DNA from: Anaeramoeba flamelloides
Lineage: Eukaryota; Metamonada; Anaeramoebidae
NCBI GenBank assembly: GCA_027625915.1
Contig: JANTQA010000036.1
Span: 1,235,501 to 1,299,500 of the forward strand
Length of the DNA stretch: 64,000 nucleotides
Direction: 5' to 3'
Positions 46,224-57,942 of this stretch are shown here, one piece after another. Made by a program: the position numbers and the translations under genes. The notes beneath the pieces were generated by a model. That model was not told the origin of the DNA. It ran no database searches and worked only from the letters and a program-made list of their open reading frames with translations. Positions within the stretch are counted from its first letter, which is position 1, and every line of letters begins with the position of its first letter.

Positions 46224-47241
46224 TATATCAAGTTTCTTTACTTTTCCCAGATTTTTATAATATAAGAACCTAAAGTCAATTGTTTCAATTTCGTTTATTG
46301 TGATTAATTGGAATATTAGAAAAATAAATATAAAAAAAATTTTTTTATTGTTTTGAAATAAGATTTGAGAAAGAATAATCCATTTTAGTTGAAAAATATC
46401 TTATGATCAATTCAGATTGATTATTTACTTAATGAGTTGAAAAAATTTTTAATTCTATTAAAAAGAAAAAGAAAAAATAATTTACTCCAGAAACACCAGA
46501 TTTGAACAAATAAAAATATTTTTTGAAAAATAAAATGCATTATTTATAATTTCATGCAAGAATTGATTGGATTTTCAGCTTCTAACTTGATAAAAAAAGT
46601 TTGGGGGGGGGTCTGTCTGTACTTTAAAAACATTTCAACAAATATTAAAAAGTTACTAAAATTTGATACCAAACGAAAGTTTATGGTTTATTCATTTTAT
46701 TTTGGATTTATTTTTCATCAGGATCATTTACAAGAAAAAATGTCTCTACAATTATTACAATAATTAAAAAAGAATAATTTTTCGATGGATTCGGATTGGG
46801 AATTATTCAAAAAATTGTTTCTAAAGAGAAAAAAAAATCACAATATTAAAAAAACAATTTTAAACATTATTTTCTTATTTTATGATTGGGTTTATTTATA
46901 TTAAATAATAATTAAGATCAATAAAATTAATTTTAATTTAACAAATAAAAAAAATTAAAAAAATAAGCAAAAAAACAAAATATCTTTCTGATGAAAAATT
47001 ATACATTCAATCAAAAGAGGTTTTTTCCTACGAAAAAAAAAAAAAAAAACAGAATTAATTAAAAAAAAAAAAATTTACTTAAAGAAAAAGAAAAAATTAA
47101 AAAAAAAAAAAAATTAATAAAATGAGAAAACAAGAATAAAATCTTTAGGAAAAGGAAAAAAAAATGATTAAAATAAAAAACTGTTATTATATTTTTTTTT
47201 AATTTTGAATTATTTTTCACTTTTTCATTTTTATATTCCAG
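46224..47241. other. Intergenic, AT-rich
   Basis: A-rich runs at 47033-47113 lie beyond the 3' end of the minus-strand coiled-coil gene. An open frame at 46554-46763 has no support. Confidence 0.4.
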
Positions 47242-48813
47242 CTAGTTATCGTTCTCATTTTCAAAAATTTCCTTCTTCTTATTTTGATTTTTATTTTTAA
47301 TTATATCACTAAAAATACCAAGAGCGGTTGAAGATCCACTAGTGATTGGGTTTAATATGAGACTTTTTAAAATAATTTCTTCAATTCTTTTATAATTGTC
47401 AGCGAGTTGTTGAAGTTTATTTATTTCGTTAAATGATTCTTTTTTCTCATTTTCTAACTTTCGTAATTTGATAGCTAAATTAGAATTTTTATTTTTTGAT
47501 TTTTCAAGTGAAATTTTTGTTTTTTTCAAATTTTTTAACATTTTATCCATTAAAAATTTTTCATCTGTGTTTTCATGTAATTTTCCATTTATTTCATTTG
47601 TCACAAGTATTTCATTTGTTTCAATTTTTTCATTTGATTTTTTTTTTATATTGGTAATTTGGCTATTTAGTATATTAATTTCTTCTGATAAATCTTTAAC
47701 TTTTGTTTCTAATTCAATTTCATTTTTACTTTTTATTATTTTTTTACCCTTTTGTGGGGCGACCGGCCGTTTTTTTTTTTTTAAATTTTTTATAGTGGAA
47801 TTTAACTTTTTAATATCATTCTCTAATTTGACATTTTTCTTTTGAGACGATTCCAAATCAGAATTTTTCTTTTTTAATTGTGTTTCAAAATTATTCAATT
47901 GTTTGCTGTTTTTCTTTTTATTATTATTCGACTCTTGGCTTTGTTTATTTAAAGACTCAATTTTCTTTTCTAATTGCTTAATTTTCTTTTCTAAAATTTT
48001 CACTTTCTTTTCAATCTGTTTTTTTGCCTTTTCTAAGGTTTCATTTTTTTCTGTTAATCGTGAATTGTTGTTCGAAGTGTTTTTTAATTGTTGCGAACTA
48101 TTCCCTAATGCTTTTTTCAAGTCTTGAAGTTTTTTTGTTAATTTTTTTTTCTCTTCTTTTTGTGTTTCCAATTCTTTTTTTGTTTCCTTTAATGTTTCTT
48201 TTTTTTCGTTTAATTCTTTATTTAAATTGTCTCTTTCATTCTCTAATTCTTCATATTTCCCTTGATCAATTTGATTCATTTCTTTTTTGATTTCTTTTTC
48301 TTGTTTTTTTTCTTTTTTTTGAGCTTGATTTTTCTTGTTATTATTTTGATTATAAAAAATCTTTTGTGTTTTTTCAAACTCTTTTTGAAGCAATTTGGAA
48401 TAATTTTCACGTTCTGATCGTAAATTTTTGATTTTAGACTCTGATTTTTGCAGTTGTAATTCAACTTTCTTTTCAATTTCCTTTCTTTTTTCTTCTCCTT
48501 TTTCGTTTTCCGTTTTTAATTGCTCGATGAATTGGAATAACTTTTCATTCTCTTTTTTTAATTCGAGAAATTGTTCTTTGTTAATTTCTTTTCCATTTTT
48601 GTTTTTATTATTTGTTTGATCCACTTCCACTTGTTGTTTTTTTATTGACCCAAGCTCTTTTTGTTTTTTTTCAATCTCTTCTTTCAGTTTCAAAATTTCC
48701 TTATCTTTGTCTTTGATTTGCTTCATTGCAAAGGTTAAAATTTCTTTCTGATTTTCTAATTCTAATTCAACATTGCGAGATTCTATTTCTTGGGTTTCGT
48801 TTGAGGTACTCAT
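47242..48813 (-). CDS. Long coiled-coil protein, 523 aa
   Basis: Start chosen at MSTSNETQEIES (ATG at 48813-48811). The open frame extends 24 residues further up, but that stretch is hydrophobic, T-rich DNA unlike the rest. Residues from about 10 to 460 form an almost unbroken Glu/Lys/Asn/Gln/Leu coiled coil with heptad spacing (LELENQKEILTFAMKQIKDK, ETLKETKKELETQKEEKKKL). A short gap at KKKRPVAPQKGKK (about 350) could be a basic hinge. The C-terminus (about 465-523) is less charged and reads ILKSLILNPITSGSSTALGIF, perhaps a targeting or binding region. Golgin, kinetochore and tether proteins look like this, but composition alone cannot assign one. No head domain is seen. Stop is TAG. Confidence 0.75.
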   Translation of the reverse strand: MSTSNETQEIESRNVELELENQKEILTFAMKQIKDKDKEILKLKEEIEKKQKELGSIKKQQVEVDQTNNKNKNGKEINKEQFLELKKENEKLFQFIEQLKTENEKGEEKRKEIEKKVELQLQKSESKIKNLRSERENYSKLLQKEFEKTQKIFYNQNNNKKNQAQKKEKKQEKEIKKEMNQIDQGKYEELENERDNLNKELNEKKETLKETKKELETQKEEKKKLTKKLQDLKKALGNSSQQLKNTSNNNSRLTEKNETLEKAKKQIEKKVKILEKKIKQLEKKIESLNKQSQESNNNKKKNSKQLNNFETQLKKKNSDLESSQKKNVKLENDIKKLNSTIKNLKKKKRPVAPQKGKKIIKSKNEIELETKVKDLSEEINILNSQITNIKKKSNEKIETNEILVTNEINGKLHENTDEKFLMDKMLKNLKKTKISLEKSKNKNSNLAIKLRKLENEKKESFNEINKLQQLADNYKRIEEIILKSLILNPITSGSSTALGIFSDIIKNKNQNKKKEIFENENDN

Positions 48814-50310
48814 TATTAGTTTGGGATTAGCTAATATTCTGTTTTTTGGCCAAAAATCTTTTACACAAATAAAAAAAAATGACAATTATTCAACAAAAAA
48901 AGTGAATAATTATATCCCTTGATTTCGAAATAAAGATAACATAATTTCAAATTTAAAAAGTTCTTCAATTGAAATCTCCATGGTTTAGGTTGGATATAGA
49001 TTTAACTTTAAATTGATTATTTATTCTCTATGAAGTAATTATTAGAAAATGAAATTTGTATTCCAAAAATCAAGTAAACATTCAAAAACTTTTATTAATT
49101 TCAGAGTTCATTACTCAGTGTTGGTTAGTAGATACAGTCTTATTTTTTTAAGCCTTGTTGTTCAATTTACAACTAAAAGTGAATAATATAAGAAAAGCTT
49201 TTTTGAACTTTATGAGTATCATTTTTAAAAGATCTTTCAAAAGAAAACTCAAAGAAACTTGATTGGTAGAAAAATAATTCGACTGATTATTGAAAACTAC
49301 AAGGAAGTATACTTATTACTGACTTTATTCAGTTTTATGAGATTTTTTTTTAATAATTCATCAGTGAAATTTTATATAAAATAAAATGTCGCGATCGAGA
49401 AGTAACACAACAAGACAAGGAAAATTTTTTAAAAAAAAAATCTATAAATTTTGTATTTTAGAAATACACTCATATCATAAACATTATTATACATAACAAT
49501 TTTCAAAAAGGTTTACAACTTTAATAGATATTAAAATGAAATGAAAAAAAAATGAAATTTTTCAGTAATATTTTTTTTATTTTTAATTGTAAAATTTTTG
49601 AATTTTTTAATTGACTTAGTAGAGAGATAATTTTCAAGTATTTTTTTAATGGTATAAAAAGAAACATATTTTTCAATTTTAAAATAGTACAAAATATTTT
49701 AATTAAAAGATATCACTAAATTAAATTGAAAATCTGTTTTTGGAATATTTTTTATCATTTTATTTTTTTCCATGTTTGAGTTTTTATATACCTTCCCGAT
49801 TGTTTTTTGCAAATTGCTTTAACATTTATTCTTTTTTCAATCTTAATATTCAATCAAAAATTAATTCATTTCAACTTTTTTCATTAAAAAAATACCCAAA
49901 AATAGCTTTTTTTTTCAAAAGTCGGTATTTTTGAAAAGGGGAGTATTCAGATTTTCATGAGTTTAAAAGCTATCTTTTTTTATTACATAAAATTATGATA
50001 ACTTTGAAAAAATAATTTATAAAAGAAGTATAATTGAAATCCAATGTATACTTTTGGCTAACTTTAATTTTCGGTGTTTAAATTTTTCTTGTAGTATATC
50101 ATTCAATAAATAAGTAAGATTCTATATTTCTATCAATTTCTTTGGATTAAATGATGTTTAATCATCAAGAAAGTATTTAAAAAATATTGTTTAACTTCAA
50201 AAAACCTTAAAAAATAACAATATAACAATTATTTTATTGTTTAGAACTTTATTTTTTTTTTTTTATTTATCCTTTATTTTCCAAATTTAATTTTTCTTTT
50301 ATTATCTTAA
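48814..50310. other. Intergenic, AT-rich
   Basis: Upstream region of the coiled-coil gene. No gene, RNA or bounded repeat recognised. Confidence 0.4.
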
Positions 50311-50580
50311 AAATAAGACTTATCCAAAAAAGAAAAATTCACTTTTTTTAAGAATCAACCAAACTAATATTGTTTAGAAATAAGAGAAATAATGAACTTC
50401 ATATTAAAGTTGATATTTAGAAATGAAATATCTGAAAAAACCAAAAATTTCGAAAAAAAAAATTTTAAAAAAATTTTTAGTCCCCTTTCGTGGGAACATC
50501 TTGTGCAAAATTTCTCAATTTCTTTAGGAAATCAAAATTGTTGACAATCAGATTTTTTAATTATAAATTTATGAATTTTA

Positions 50581-51160
50581 TTTTTTTTTTTTATTGGTTG
50601 AAGGGAGTGATCAAAGATCCTCTTACAGCTCTGATTACTAATGGTAAATTAGTAATTTAGATGATAAAGAAAAAAAAATATTTTGGAATCCAGCAGGTTC
50701 CAATTTTTTATTGGTTGAAAAAACAAAAAGAAAAATTAAAAAGAAAAAAAAAAGTAAAGAAAAAAAAAAAAAAAAAAGCAAGTTAGTTAACAAAAAAAAA
50801 CTTTTTTTTTGACAGTTGATAAAAAATCAAAAAAAAAAACCAACTGTCCATTTTTATCAAGAACACTCATTAAAACAGACATGATTCTTTTATTTAAAAT
50901 TTTGTCGTTTAATTATTTCTAAGAAATCGTGAATGCCTCGTTGAGAGGTAGTTGTTTAGTAGCTGCCATTTTTTTTCTTTTTGATCCAATCTTTTTTGTT
51001 CATTCCAGTTTTTGTTTTTGTCTTTTCTTTTTATTTTCAAGTTACCCATACCGACTAGTTTCTGTACTTCGAGTATTAGTAGGTAACCACTTGATTTTTC
51101 TCCTTAGTAACTCTTCTTCCCAATAAAAAGGAAATTCAACAAGGGAAAAAATAGAAAAAA
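50581..51160 (-). mobile_element. Retroposed insert with poly(A) and 18-bp target duplication
   Basis: Flanked by the perfect 18-base direct repeat ATAAATTTATGAATTTTA (50563-50580 and 51161-51178). The plus strand starts with 12 T, so the insert is on the minus strand with a 3' poly(A). Its 5' end on that strand reads VEFPFYWEEELLRRKIKWLP then TNTRSTETSRYG and a stop, followed by ~450 bases of non-coding sequence. This fits a 5'-truncated processed mRNA copy or the 3' end of a LINE or SINE. Inside is a hairpin, GACAGTTG / CAACTGTC (about 50811-50848). The source gene is not in the window. Confidence 0.75.
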
Positions 51161-51192
51161 ATAAATTTATGAATTTTAAAAGAACATACCCT

Positions 51193-51445
51193 AATAATAA
51201 AAAAAAATTTATAACATCTATATAACATTTTTATATCAAAATTTCCTTTTACATATGATTTTTTCAATTTTTTTTGTAAAAATATTTGGGTAACGGGGCA
51301 TATAACATGTTAAAAAATTTATAACACATTTTTTAACAAACATTTATGTTATAAAAAGTTTATATTGTAAAATTTTGTAGCATTTTAAACGTTTTTAACA
51401 CCATTACAACATGTTAATAACATGTTATAAAAAATTTATTTATTA
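51193..51445. mobile_element. ~250 bp MITE with TTATAACAT-type inverted ends
   Basis: Left AATTTATAACATCTATATAA and right, on the other strand, AATTTTTTATAACATGTTAT, each preceded by TAATAA. Several copies of AACATGTTA lie inside. No coding sequence. Only this copy is seen. Confidence 0.55.
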
Positions 51446-51712
51446 GAGATACAAAGTTTCAACTTTTCTTAATTTTAATTTGGAGTTTCAAACATTTTTT
51501 TTTTACAAATTTAATTTTTAAAAAAAATAAAAAAAAAAAGAAAAAATATAAAAAAAAAAACAAAAAGCAAAATACAAAAAAAAATAATTAACAAAATAAA
51601 AAACAATGATTTTGATCTAAAAATCGAAATTTTGGTTTTAGAAGAAAAATGAATTTAACTTATAGAATATGTTCTATTTCTTCAATAAAACTGGGCTCCT
51701 TTCACTATGAAA

Positions 51713-52089
51713 TATTTTATATCATTTTTTATTACTTTATTTATCTTAATAACTATTTTAATTCTTAAAAATTGTCTCTCGTATTACTAGTTGTATCTTT
51801 AAATAAATTCCAATTTTTTCAAAAAAAAAATATAAATTAGCAATTTCAAACTACCAAGAATAATCTCATTTTTTAACAAAAAAAATATAAATACTTTATT
51901 TTACTAATGAAAAAAAAAAAAAAAAAAAAAAAAGAGGAAATGAAAAAGATAACTTTTTTTCTATACTGGCAACAATCACAATAAATATTATTGAATAAAA
52001 TTAATAATTTTTTTCTGTAATATTCCTTAAAATCACTGTTTTAACGGATCGAAGGGAAATTTTGTACATCAAAGTCGAATGAAAATTTT
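51713..52089. other. Intergenic, AT-rich
   Basis: Contains a run of ~25 A at 51909-51933. No gene recognised. Confidence 0.4.
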
Positions 52090-52625
52090 ACAATACTGAT
52101 AAATTATAATATAAACTATCTTTCAGCATAATTGGCCCATTAAAAATCAAATTTTAAATAAAAATATTTTTAATAATTGAAGTTATCTATTATAATATAA
52201 AAATTTAGATTTTAATATTCAATATTATACTCAAGAGATATTTATTTTTTGTCTAAAAATAAAAGAAAGAAAAATAAAAAAAACTGTTAAAAAAAATTGG
52301 GACATTTATTTTGAATGAAGCATTACATGAAAAATAGACAATTTAAATAAGTAAAAAAACCCCATTTATCGATTCTCCTTCCATTTGAATAACTAAATCT
52401 AATCTCTTTTTCATATTTGAAACCAAATTTTGCATTAATTCATCTGTTACTTCTTTCAAATTTTTCATTTTCATTTTCCATTTTAACAAAACACTTTTGA
52501 AAAAATAAAAAAGAGAAAAAATGATTTATTTGCAAACTTTTCATTTTGAGGGGAAAAACTTCAAAACGATACAAAAGCAATTCATTATTCAAATGTAACA
52601 TGGGCCATTTATTATGAAATTTAGT
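52090..52625 (-). mobile_element. Tc1/mariner remnant with transposase C-terminus, copy 2, plus adjoining TIR segment
   Basis: On the minus strand 52477-52345 encodes MKNLKEVTDELMQNLVSNMK then KRLDLVIQMEGESINGVF and a stop, homologous to 20479-20617 and fitting the Tc1/mariner C-terminal pattern. Upstream AAATGGCCCATGTTACATTTG and downstream AATAAATGTCCCAATTTT flank it, and the ~200 bp TIR segment follows at 52330-52120, as at the other locus. Confidence 0.6.
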
Positions 52626-52928
52626 TTATATCTGAAAATTTTTCCTTATTTATAATTTTAAAATTTTTTTATTCAAGCTTTGAAAAAAGTATTTTCAGAG
52701 TTTAAATGTTAAGAAATTTTGTATTACTGCTTTACCTTCAAAAAATTCTTTCTCTTGAGTTGTTTTCAAAGTTGGGTTCATAGATTACAAAAAGTAAATT
52801 GAATTAAAAATTTTATCAAATTTATTTGAATTTATCAGTTCTCCTCCAAGAAAATTAATAAACAAGCGGTCAACCGTCTTCAGAAAAAATATTGTTTTTT
52901 TGGAAATTATATAAAAATTACAAAACAA
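52626..52928. other. Intergenic spacer
   Basis: No gene or repeat recognised. Confidence 0.4.
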
Positions 52929-53175
52929 AGAGACATACTATTTGTTTCAAAATTAATAGATCAAAATTTTCATTCAGTTTTCCAAAAAAGGTGGTTTAAA
53001 AATCATAGTACCATATCAAAGTTTTAATTCTTCAAACCAGCTTAAATTATTAATTTAACTTTGAGAATTGGGGACTTTTGATGATTTATTTTAATTGATG
53101 TGAATGTGATTTTTTTGGAAAGCCGAAAGAAAATTTTGATCGTTTTATTTTACAATTAATAGTAAGATCTCTGAA
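52929..53175 (+). repeat. ~240 bp inverted-repeat element, copy 2
   Basis: Inverted ends AGATCAAAATTTTCATTCAG (left) and, on the other strand, CGATCAAAATTTTCTTTCGG (right). It starts with AGAGACATACTATTTG, repeated at 54598. Middle words TTAAATTATTAATTT and ATTTTAATT are shared with the copies at 12577 and 54597. Confidence 0.65.
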
Positions 53176-53355
53176 AAGTTTTCATTTCATTATGAAAGCT
53201 TTTGGGTTTTTTGTTTTTTTTTGTTTTTTTTTTCTTTTGAATTGAAAAAATCGAATAAAACAGCTAAAATGACTTGAAAAAAAAAATTACTAAACTTATG
53301 GTATTAATTTGTTTTGTTTTTATTTCATTTTTGTAGGTTTGTTTCAAAAAAATTT

Positions 53356-53817
53356 TTATTTAATTTCTTTGTTTATTTTCTTTTTCTTTAAAGAGTGTAA
53401 ATCATTACTCTCTTTTTTTTCATTCAGTTTTCTTTTTCTGGAAACGTCTTCTTCCGCATTTTCCATTTCGATTTCAATATCTTCATGATCATTATTTTGT
53501 TTAATACATTCTTTTTTTTGTTGTTGCTTCGCCAAATGTACAAAAATATTAGCACACGCTCCTGTCATGGACAAAGACATTGACTCTCCCCAAAGAAAGA
53601 TTTTAAATTTTTCAAATTCACAGTTACCACGAAGACAATACAATTTTTGATCGAATTTATACGAGACGTCTTTAAACAATTTCCGATGATAGCATCCTTT
53701 TAATAAGGTTTCCTTGAATTCACTGAATGTTGTTGATCTATTTATACAAAGTAATGGTTTTTTTGTTTGGCAAAGACCAAAGACTAGTAAGTGTTTCTTA
53801 TTGGAAGCTTTGTTCAT
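53356..53817 (-). CDS. Hypothetical protein, 153 aa, basic tail
   Basis: I do not recognise it. A single open exon with GC above the flanks. Residues 1-105 look globular (KKHLLVFGLCQTKKPLLCIN, KLYCLRGNCEFEKFKIFLWG, SMSLSMTGACANIFVHLAK), with six Cys. Residues 106-153 are a Glu/Asp-rich stretch followed by KRKLNEKK and KKKKINK, which could act as a nuclear localisation signal. The stop is TAA. The start is the first ATG. Nothing in the neighbourhood hints at its role. Confidence 0.6.
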   Translation of the reverse strand: MNKASNKKHLLVFGLCQTKKPLLCINRSTTFSEFKETLLKGCYHRKLFKDVSYKFDQKLYCLRGNCEFEKFKIFLWGESMSLSMTGACANIFVHLAKQQQKKECIKQNNDHEDIEIEMENAEEDVSRKRKLNEKKESNDLHSLKKKKINKEIK

Positions 53818-54596
53818 TAAAGGAAAAATGTTCTCAAAAAAAAAAATGAAGTTAATTAATTTGGTTTTTAACTTTATTTTTCAAAAATTCTTAACGGACA
53901 ATTTTTCATTTTTTGATTAGTATTTGTGTTGTCTGTAATCAGGTTCCGAAGAATAAAGTCCCATTGTTTTTGATACAAAAATAAAAACTGATCAGATTTT
54001 TTTTTTTCGTCATTTGTTCAATTTATGTTGTTTGAATTTGTTGAAAATAGAATAAGATTTGAAGGAGAGTACGATTTAGATCGAAAAAGTATCTAGTTAA
54101 ACTGCCCTACTGAATGAATTTGTCTTATTCATAAGTGTTCTTGAAATATTTTGGAAGGTGAAATTATTTTAAAAAATAATATTGTCTTTTTCTTATTGAT
54201 AAATGAAAATTTTTTCAATCAATTTCCTAAAAATCTTAACAGTCATTATTTGTGGGAGAAAACCCAATCTGGTAGTTAAAAAATTAATTAGAGATTATTA
54301 TTACAACTAATATGGTTTTTCTTATTATTACTAATTAAAAAAAATAAATTATTTCTAAAAGTTTCAATAATCAGAGATTCAAAACAAAAAAAACTTAAAA
54401 GTATCATGTGAAATGATCGTTTAGTGATCTTGTGAAGATCTTGATTTTTTTTGACGATTAATACTATCTTTGGATAAATATTTGAGAATCCGAAATAAAA
54501 ATTTTTCTTTCTAATTGAAAAATGAAGGTATGTTGAAAACTAAGGTATTCAAATACTCAAATTATTTCAACTCGTTATTTTTTTATTTCCTAAAAA
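53818..54596. other. Intergenic, AT-rich
   Basis: No gene or bounded repeat recognised. Confidence 0.4.
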
Positions 54597-54835
54597 AAGA
54601 GACATACTATTTGTTGCAAAATAAATTGAACAAGATTTTCATATATCTTTCAAAAAAAGTTTTAAAATTCATTTAAATTTCAATTTTTTATCCATAAATC
54701 AGTTTAAATTATTAATTTCACTCTTTTAGAACTGTCGATTTTGTTGATATATTTTAATTCTTGTGAAAGTGATTATTTTAAGAAGCTGAATGTAAATTTT
54801 GGTCTTTTTATTTTATAATTAACAGTAATTCAATA
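54597..54835 (+). repeat. ~240 bp inverted-repeat element, copy 3
   Basis: Follows 52929-53175 in order: AGAGACATACTATTTG, AAATTATTAATTTCACT, ATATTTTAATTCTTGTGAAA, TTTTATTTTATAATTAACAG. More diverged than copy 2. Confidence 0.6.
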
Positions 54836-55863
54836 CACAAAAGACGACTTGTAAAAGAAAAATAAAAAGGTAAGATTATTTTGTTTGAAAAAAAAAAAAA
54901 GGTAAAATTATTAATTAGAATATAAGAGTTATTTGTTTCAAAATTTTTAAAATATGTATAAAATAAAAAAAAAACCTTTGTAAGTTCTAAAATTTGTGTC
55001 GTTACTAACACATTGAACTTATAAATATGGTGGTTATTAATCATTATTTAGAAATAACCAAATTGGTATATAATAATGTATACCATAATTTGAATTTACA
55101 GGATTTTAAAAAAATATTTTGAGAAAGGTGTTTAATTTAATGGTTGAGTTGTTTTTCTCTTATTTATTCGTTAAACAAAAGAAATACTGTTAATAAATGA
55201 TTTAAAAAAATAGAGATATATTTTTTTTTTCAATCTGAAAAAAATTATTCTGATTTTTATTTATAAATTAAGTAGTATATTTATACTGAATTAATTTAAA
55301 AATGGGTGGTATTATTTTTTAAGTGTTTTTTTGTATCTTTCGCTCAAAGACAATAAATTTTATTTTCTTTTTTTTCAAAAAAAAATATTTTTTTTATATT
55401 TTTGAAGAAGTGTAAATTACCTTCTCGTTTCCCTTGGACTTAAATTACCTTTCAGAAATTTAAGAGTAAAATCATAGATTTCACGATTATTAATATATGA
55501 AAATAATTACAAACTATCACAGTTTAAAATCAATTAATTAAGATTTATTTCTTTTAATTTATTAAGAAAAATTAATCTTTTTTTTTTTCATAGGAAGGAC
55601 ATATCCATAAAAAAAGATTTATATTTTCTATTATTTTCTTTTTTTTTCATAATCGAAACATCGAGGAAAAAATTTATTTGGATTTTTATCTTTTAAATAG
55701 TAATATCTGTTTAGGCAATTAGTAAATGTTCTAAATTTTAGTATTGTTTTCATTAGGGATAACTTAAATATTTTTGAGTTTTAAATAAAGATTTAAGATA
55801 TTTTATTATTGTTAAATATTTTTGTTGGGATATCTTCATGTGCGGTCAAGTGCCGTAGAGTGC
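54836..55863. other. Intergenic, AT-rich
   Basis: No gene or bounded repeat recognised. Confidence 0.4.
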
Positions 55864-56672
55864 CTAGGTTTTTTTTAATTTTTGAAATGAAAAGACAATT
55901 AAATAAATTTTCTTTACATTCCAAAAAGTAAAAAAAACCTAACGGTGGTTTTCTTGAGTTTTTCTGTATTATTTGTGAAATTTTCTTAGTTTTTTTGAGG
56001 TTTTCTATTTTATTTGTAAAATCAATTAATTTTGTTTAGGTTTTTTTGAGTTTTCTATTTATTTGTGAAGTATTCTAGGTTTTTTTTACTTTAGAAATAA
56101 ACTGAAAATTTATTAAAATTTTCAGTTTATTTCTAAAGTATGAAAAAAATGCAACGATAATCAATAGATTTTCCAAATGTAATAGAAAACCAAAAAAAAA
56201 CCTAGAAAACTTCACAAAGATATAGAAAACTCAAAAAAACTTAACGAAAAACTATTTATTTTCCAAATAAACAGAAAACTCAAGAAAGTCTAAAAGTAAT
56301 TTTTTTTAATTTGAGAAATAAAAAGAAAAATAATGAAATTTTCTTTTTATTTCTCAAATAAAAAAAAAGCTAAAGCTAACCAAACGGAAATCTATTGATT
56401 TTTTAAGGATAAATAGATAACCCAAAAAAACGTCACGAAAATCAAATATATTTAAGTATTTTCCTTTAAATTCTCGAAAACCTAACAATAGAACTTTTTT
56501 ATTAAAAAGAATGACGCAAAATCATTGATTTTACTCTATTCTTTTAAATTTTGAAAAACATAACTAAAAGTGTAGCCAAGTGTGGTAGAGTGCCTCGGTT
56601 TTTTTTAATTTTAGAAATAAAAAGAAAATTTCTCAAATTTACTTGTTATTTCTGAAATTAAAAAAAACCTAA
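55864..56672. repeat. Cluster of four ~80 bp hairpin elements
   Basis: Hairpins at about 55864-55942, 56075-56150, 56290-56372 and 56594-56672. Each has a stem made of a T-rich outer part (CTAGGTTTTTTTTAATTTTAG type) and a GAAATAAAAAGAAAATTT core, mirrored on the other side. The first and last follow the same flank (GTAGAGTGCCTAGG and GTAGAGTGCCTCGG). A fifth member lies alone at 26440-26513. Spacers repeat GAGTTTTCTATTTATTTGTG and its complement. Confidence 0.7.
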
Positions 56673-57942
56673 CAACATTTCCAGCTCTTGAAATTCAATA
56701 ATTCATTATAAGTATATTTATAAATTTCTTTTTTCAAATAAAGTAAATCTTTAGAATTTGAATCGATTTTATTGTTTTTTTGTTGATTAAATTTTAATAA
56801 TTGTCGTATAAGGAAGAGATAAATTTTCAAAATTTTTTTTTGAATTTTAATTTTTTTTTATCAACTAAAATTTCCATATTTTTAATATTAAAATTCTCTT
56901 TTGTAAATAAGAATTTGTGTGTTTCTGTTTATTTTACACATTCCAGTAATATATGAATTAATCCAAGAATTTAAGTTAATTTAAAGTTTTTATCTCATAA
57001 TAAAAAAAATCCAATCCATTTGTCAATTGACTTAATTTAAAACTTTTTAAATAATCTTATTTTTACGTTTTTGTTCAGATAATTGTAGTTAAATAATTAT
57101 TCAGAGCTGTTATAGGTCTCTTTTTATTATTTTAAATTATGGACAATAGGTGAGATTTCATCTCAATTATTGCCTAAATATTTAATTTTTTTAAATGTTG
57201 AGTAATTTCTGTTTTGTGTTTATTAGGTTTTAAACCAAATATGATAATAATTTCATATACTGTATTTAGTACTTAATTTAAATAATTTTTATTTCCTTTT
57301 ATAATAATTAATAATTTGATCTTTTTATTTTGAAAGTGGTAGTATTATTCAAAAATTTCATTGTGTTAAATCCTCTATTTTGTTTTAAATAATTAATTTT
57401 TACTTCTGTTAATTGATTACACTTTTCATTTCCAGGGTTCTGTTCCAAAGATAAATCTTTTTCAACTTTTTTATTATCTTTTATATTATTTTCAATCAAT
57501 CCAACAAAAAAAATATAAATCTACTTTTTTATCAAAATCATTCGAGTGGTTTTGTAGATCTTAAAAAAATAGTCAATTTTTTGAACAAATTTTTAATGAT
57601 TGATCGATCAAAGAAATATCAATACCAAAAATATAGCAGTTAAAAAACTATTATTTTATTAAGTAATTCATTTTTATTCTTTAATTATTTATTTTTTCCT
57701 ATATTAATAGAACTTCGATATTAAATTTTCAGGTTCTATTAGTTTTCCCAATAAAAAACCCTGTTGAACTTTTTTACAATTCATATTTTCAAAAAATAGA
57801 TAAGGTTACTATCGTCTTGTTACAATATATTGTATCTTGTTATTGGTGTTTCTTTATTATTAATTTATTTCAAATATTGGTGAATTCAAAAAAATCTTAA
57901 AAAATTTCCTTATAGGACTAGTAACTCTTCTTTATTTTTTTT
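56673..57942. other. Intergenic, AT-rich
   Basis: An open frame on the minus strand (57308-57499) reads NNIKDNKKVEKDLSLEQNPG, slightly coding-like, but has no family and no partner. Nothing else seen. Confidence 0.4.

Larger units (their letters stand above)
50311..51712 (+). mobile_element. ~560 bp TIR family, copy 4, with two nested insertions
   Basis: Left part 50345-50580 (AAGAATCAACCAAACTA, CATCTTGTGCAAAATTTC) and right part 51445-51712 (GATTTTGATCTAAAAATC, TTCAATAAAACTGGGCTCC) align with 34698-35262. Between them lie a retroposed insert (50581-51160) and a MITE (about 51193-51445). Confidence 0.7.

Noticed and set aside
47468-48619. Several plus-strand Phe-rich frames
   Set aside because: Antisense of the coiled-coil gene.
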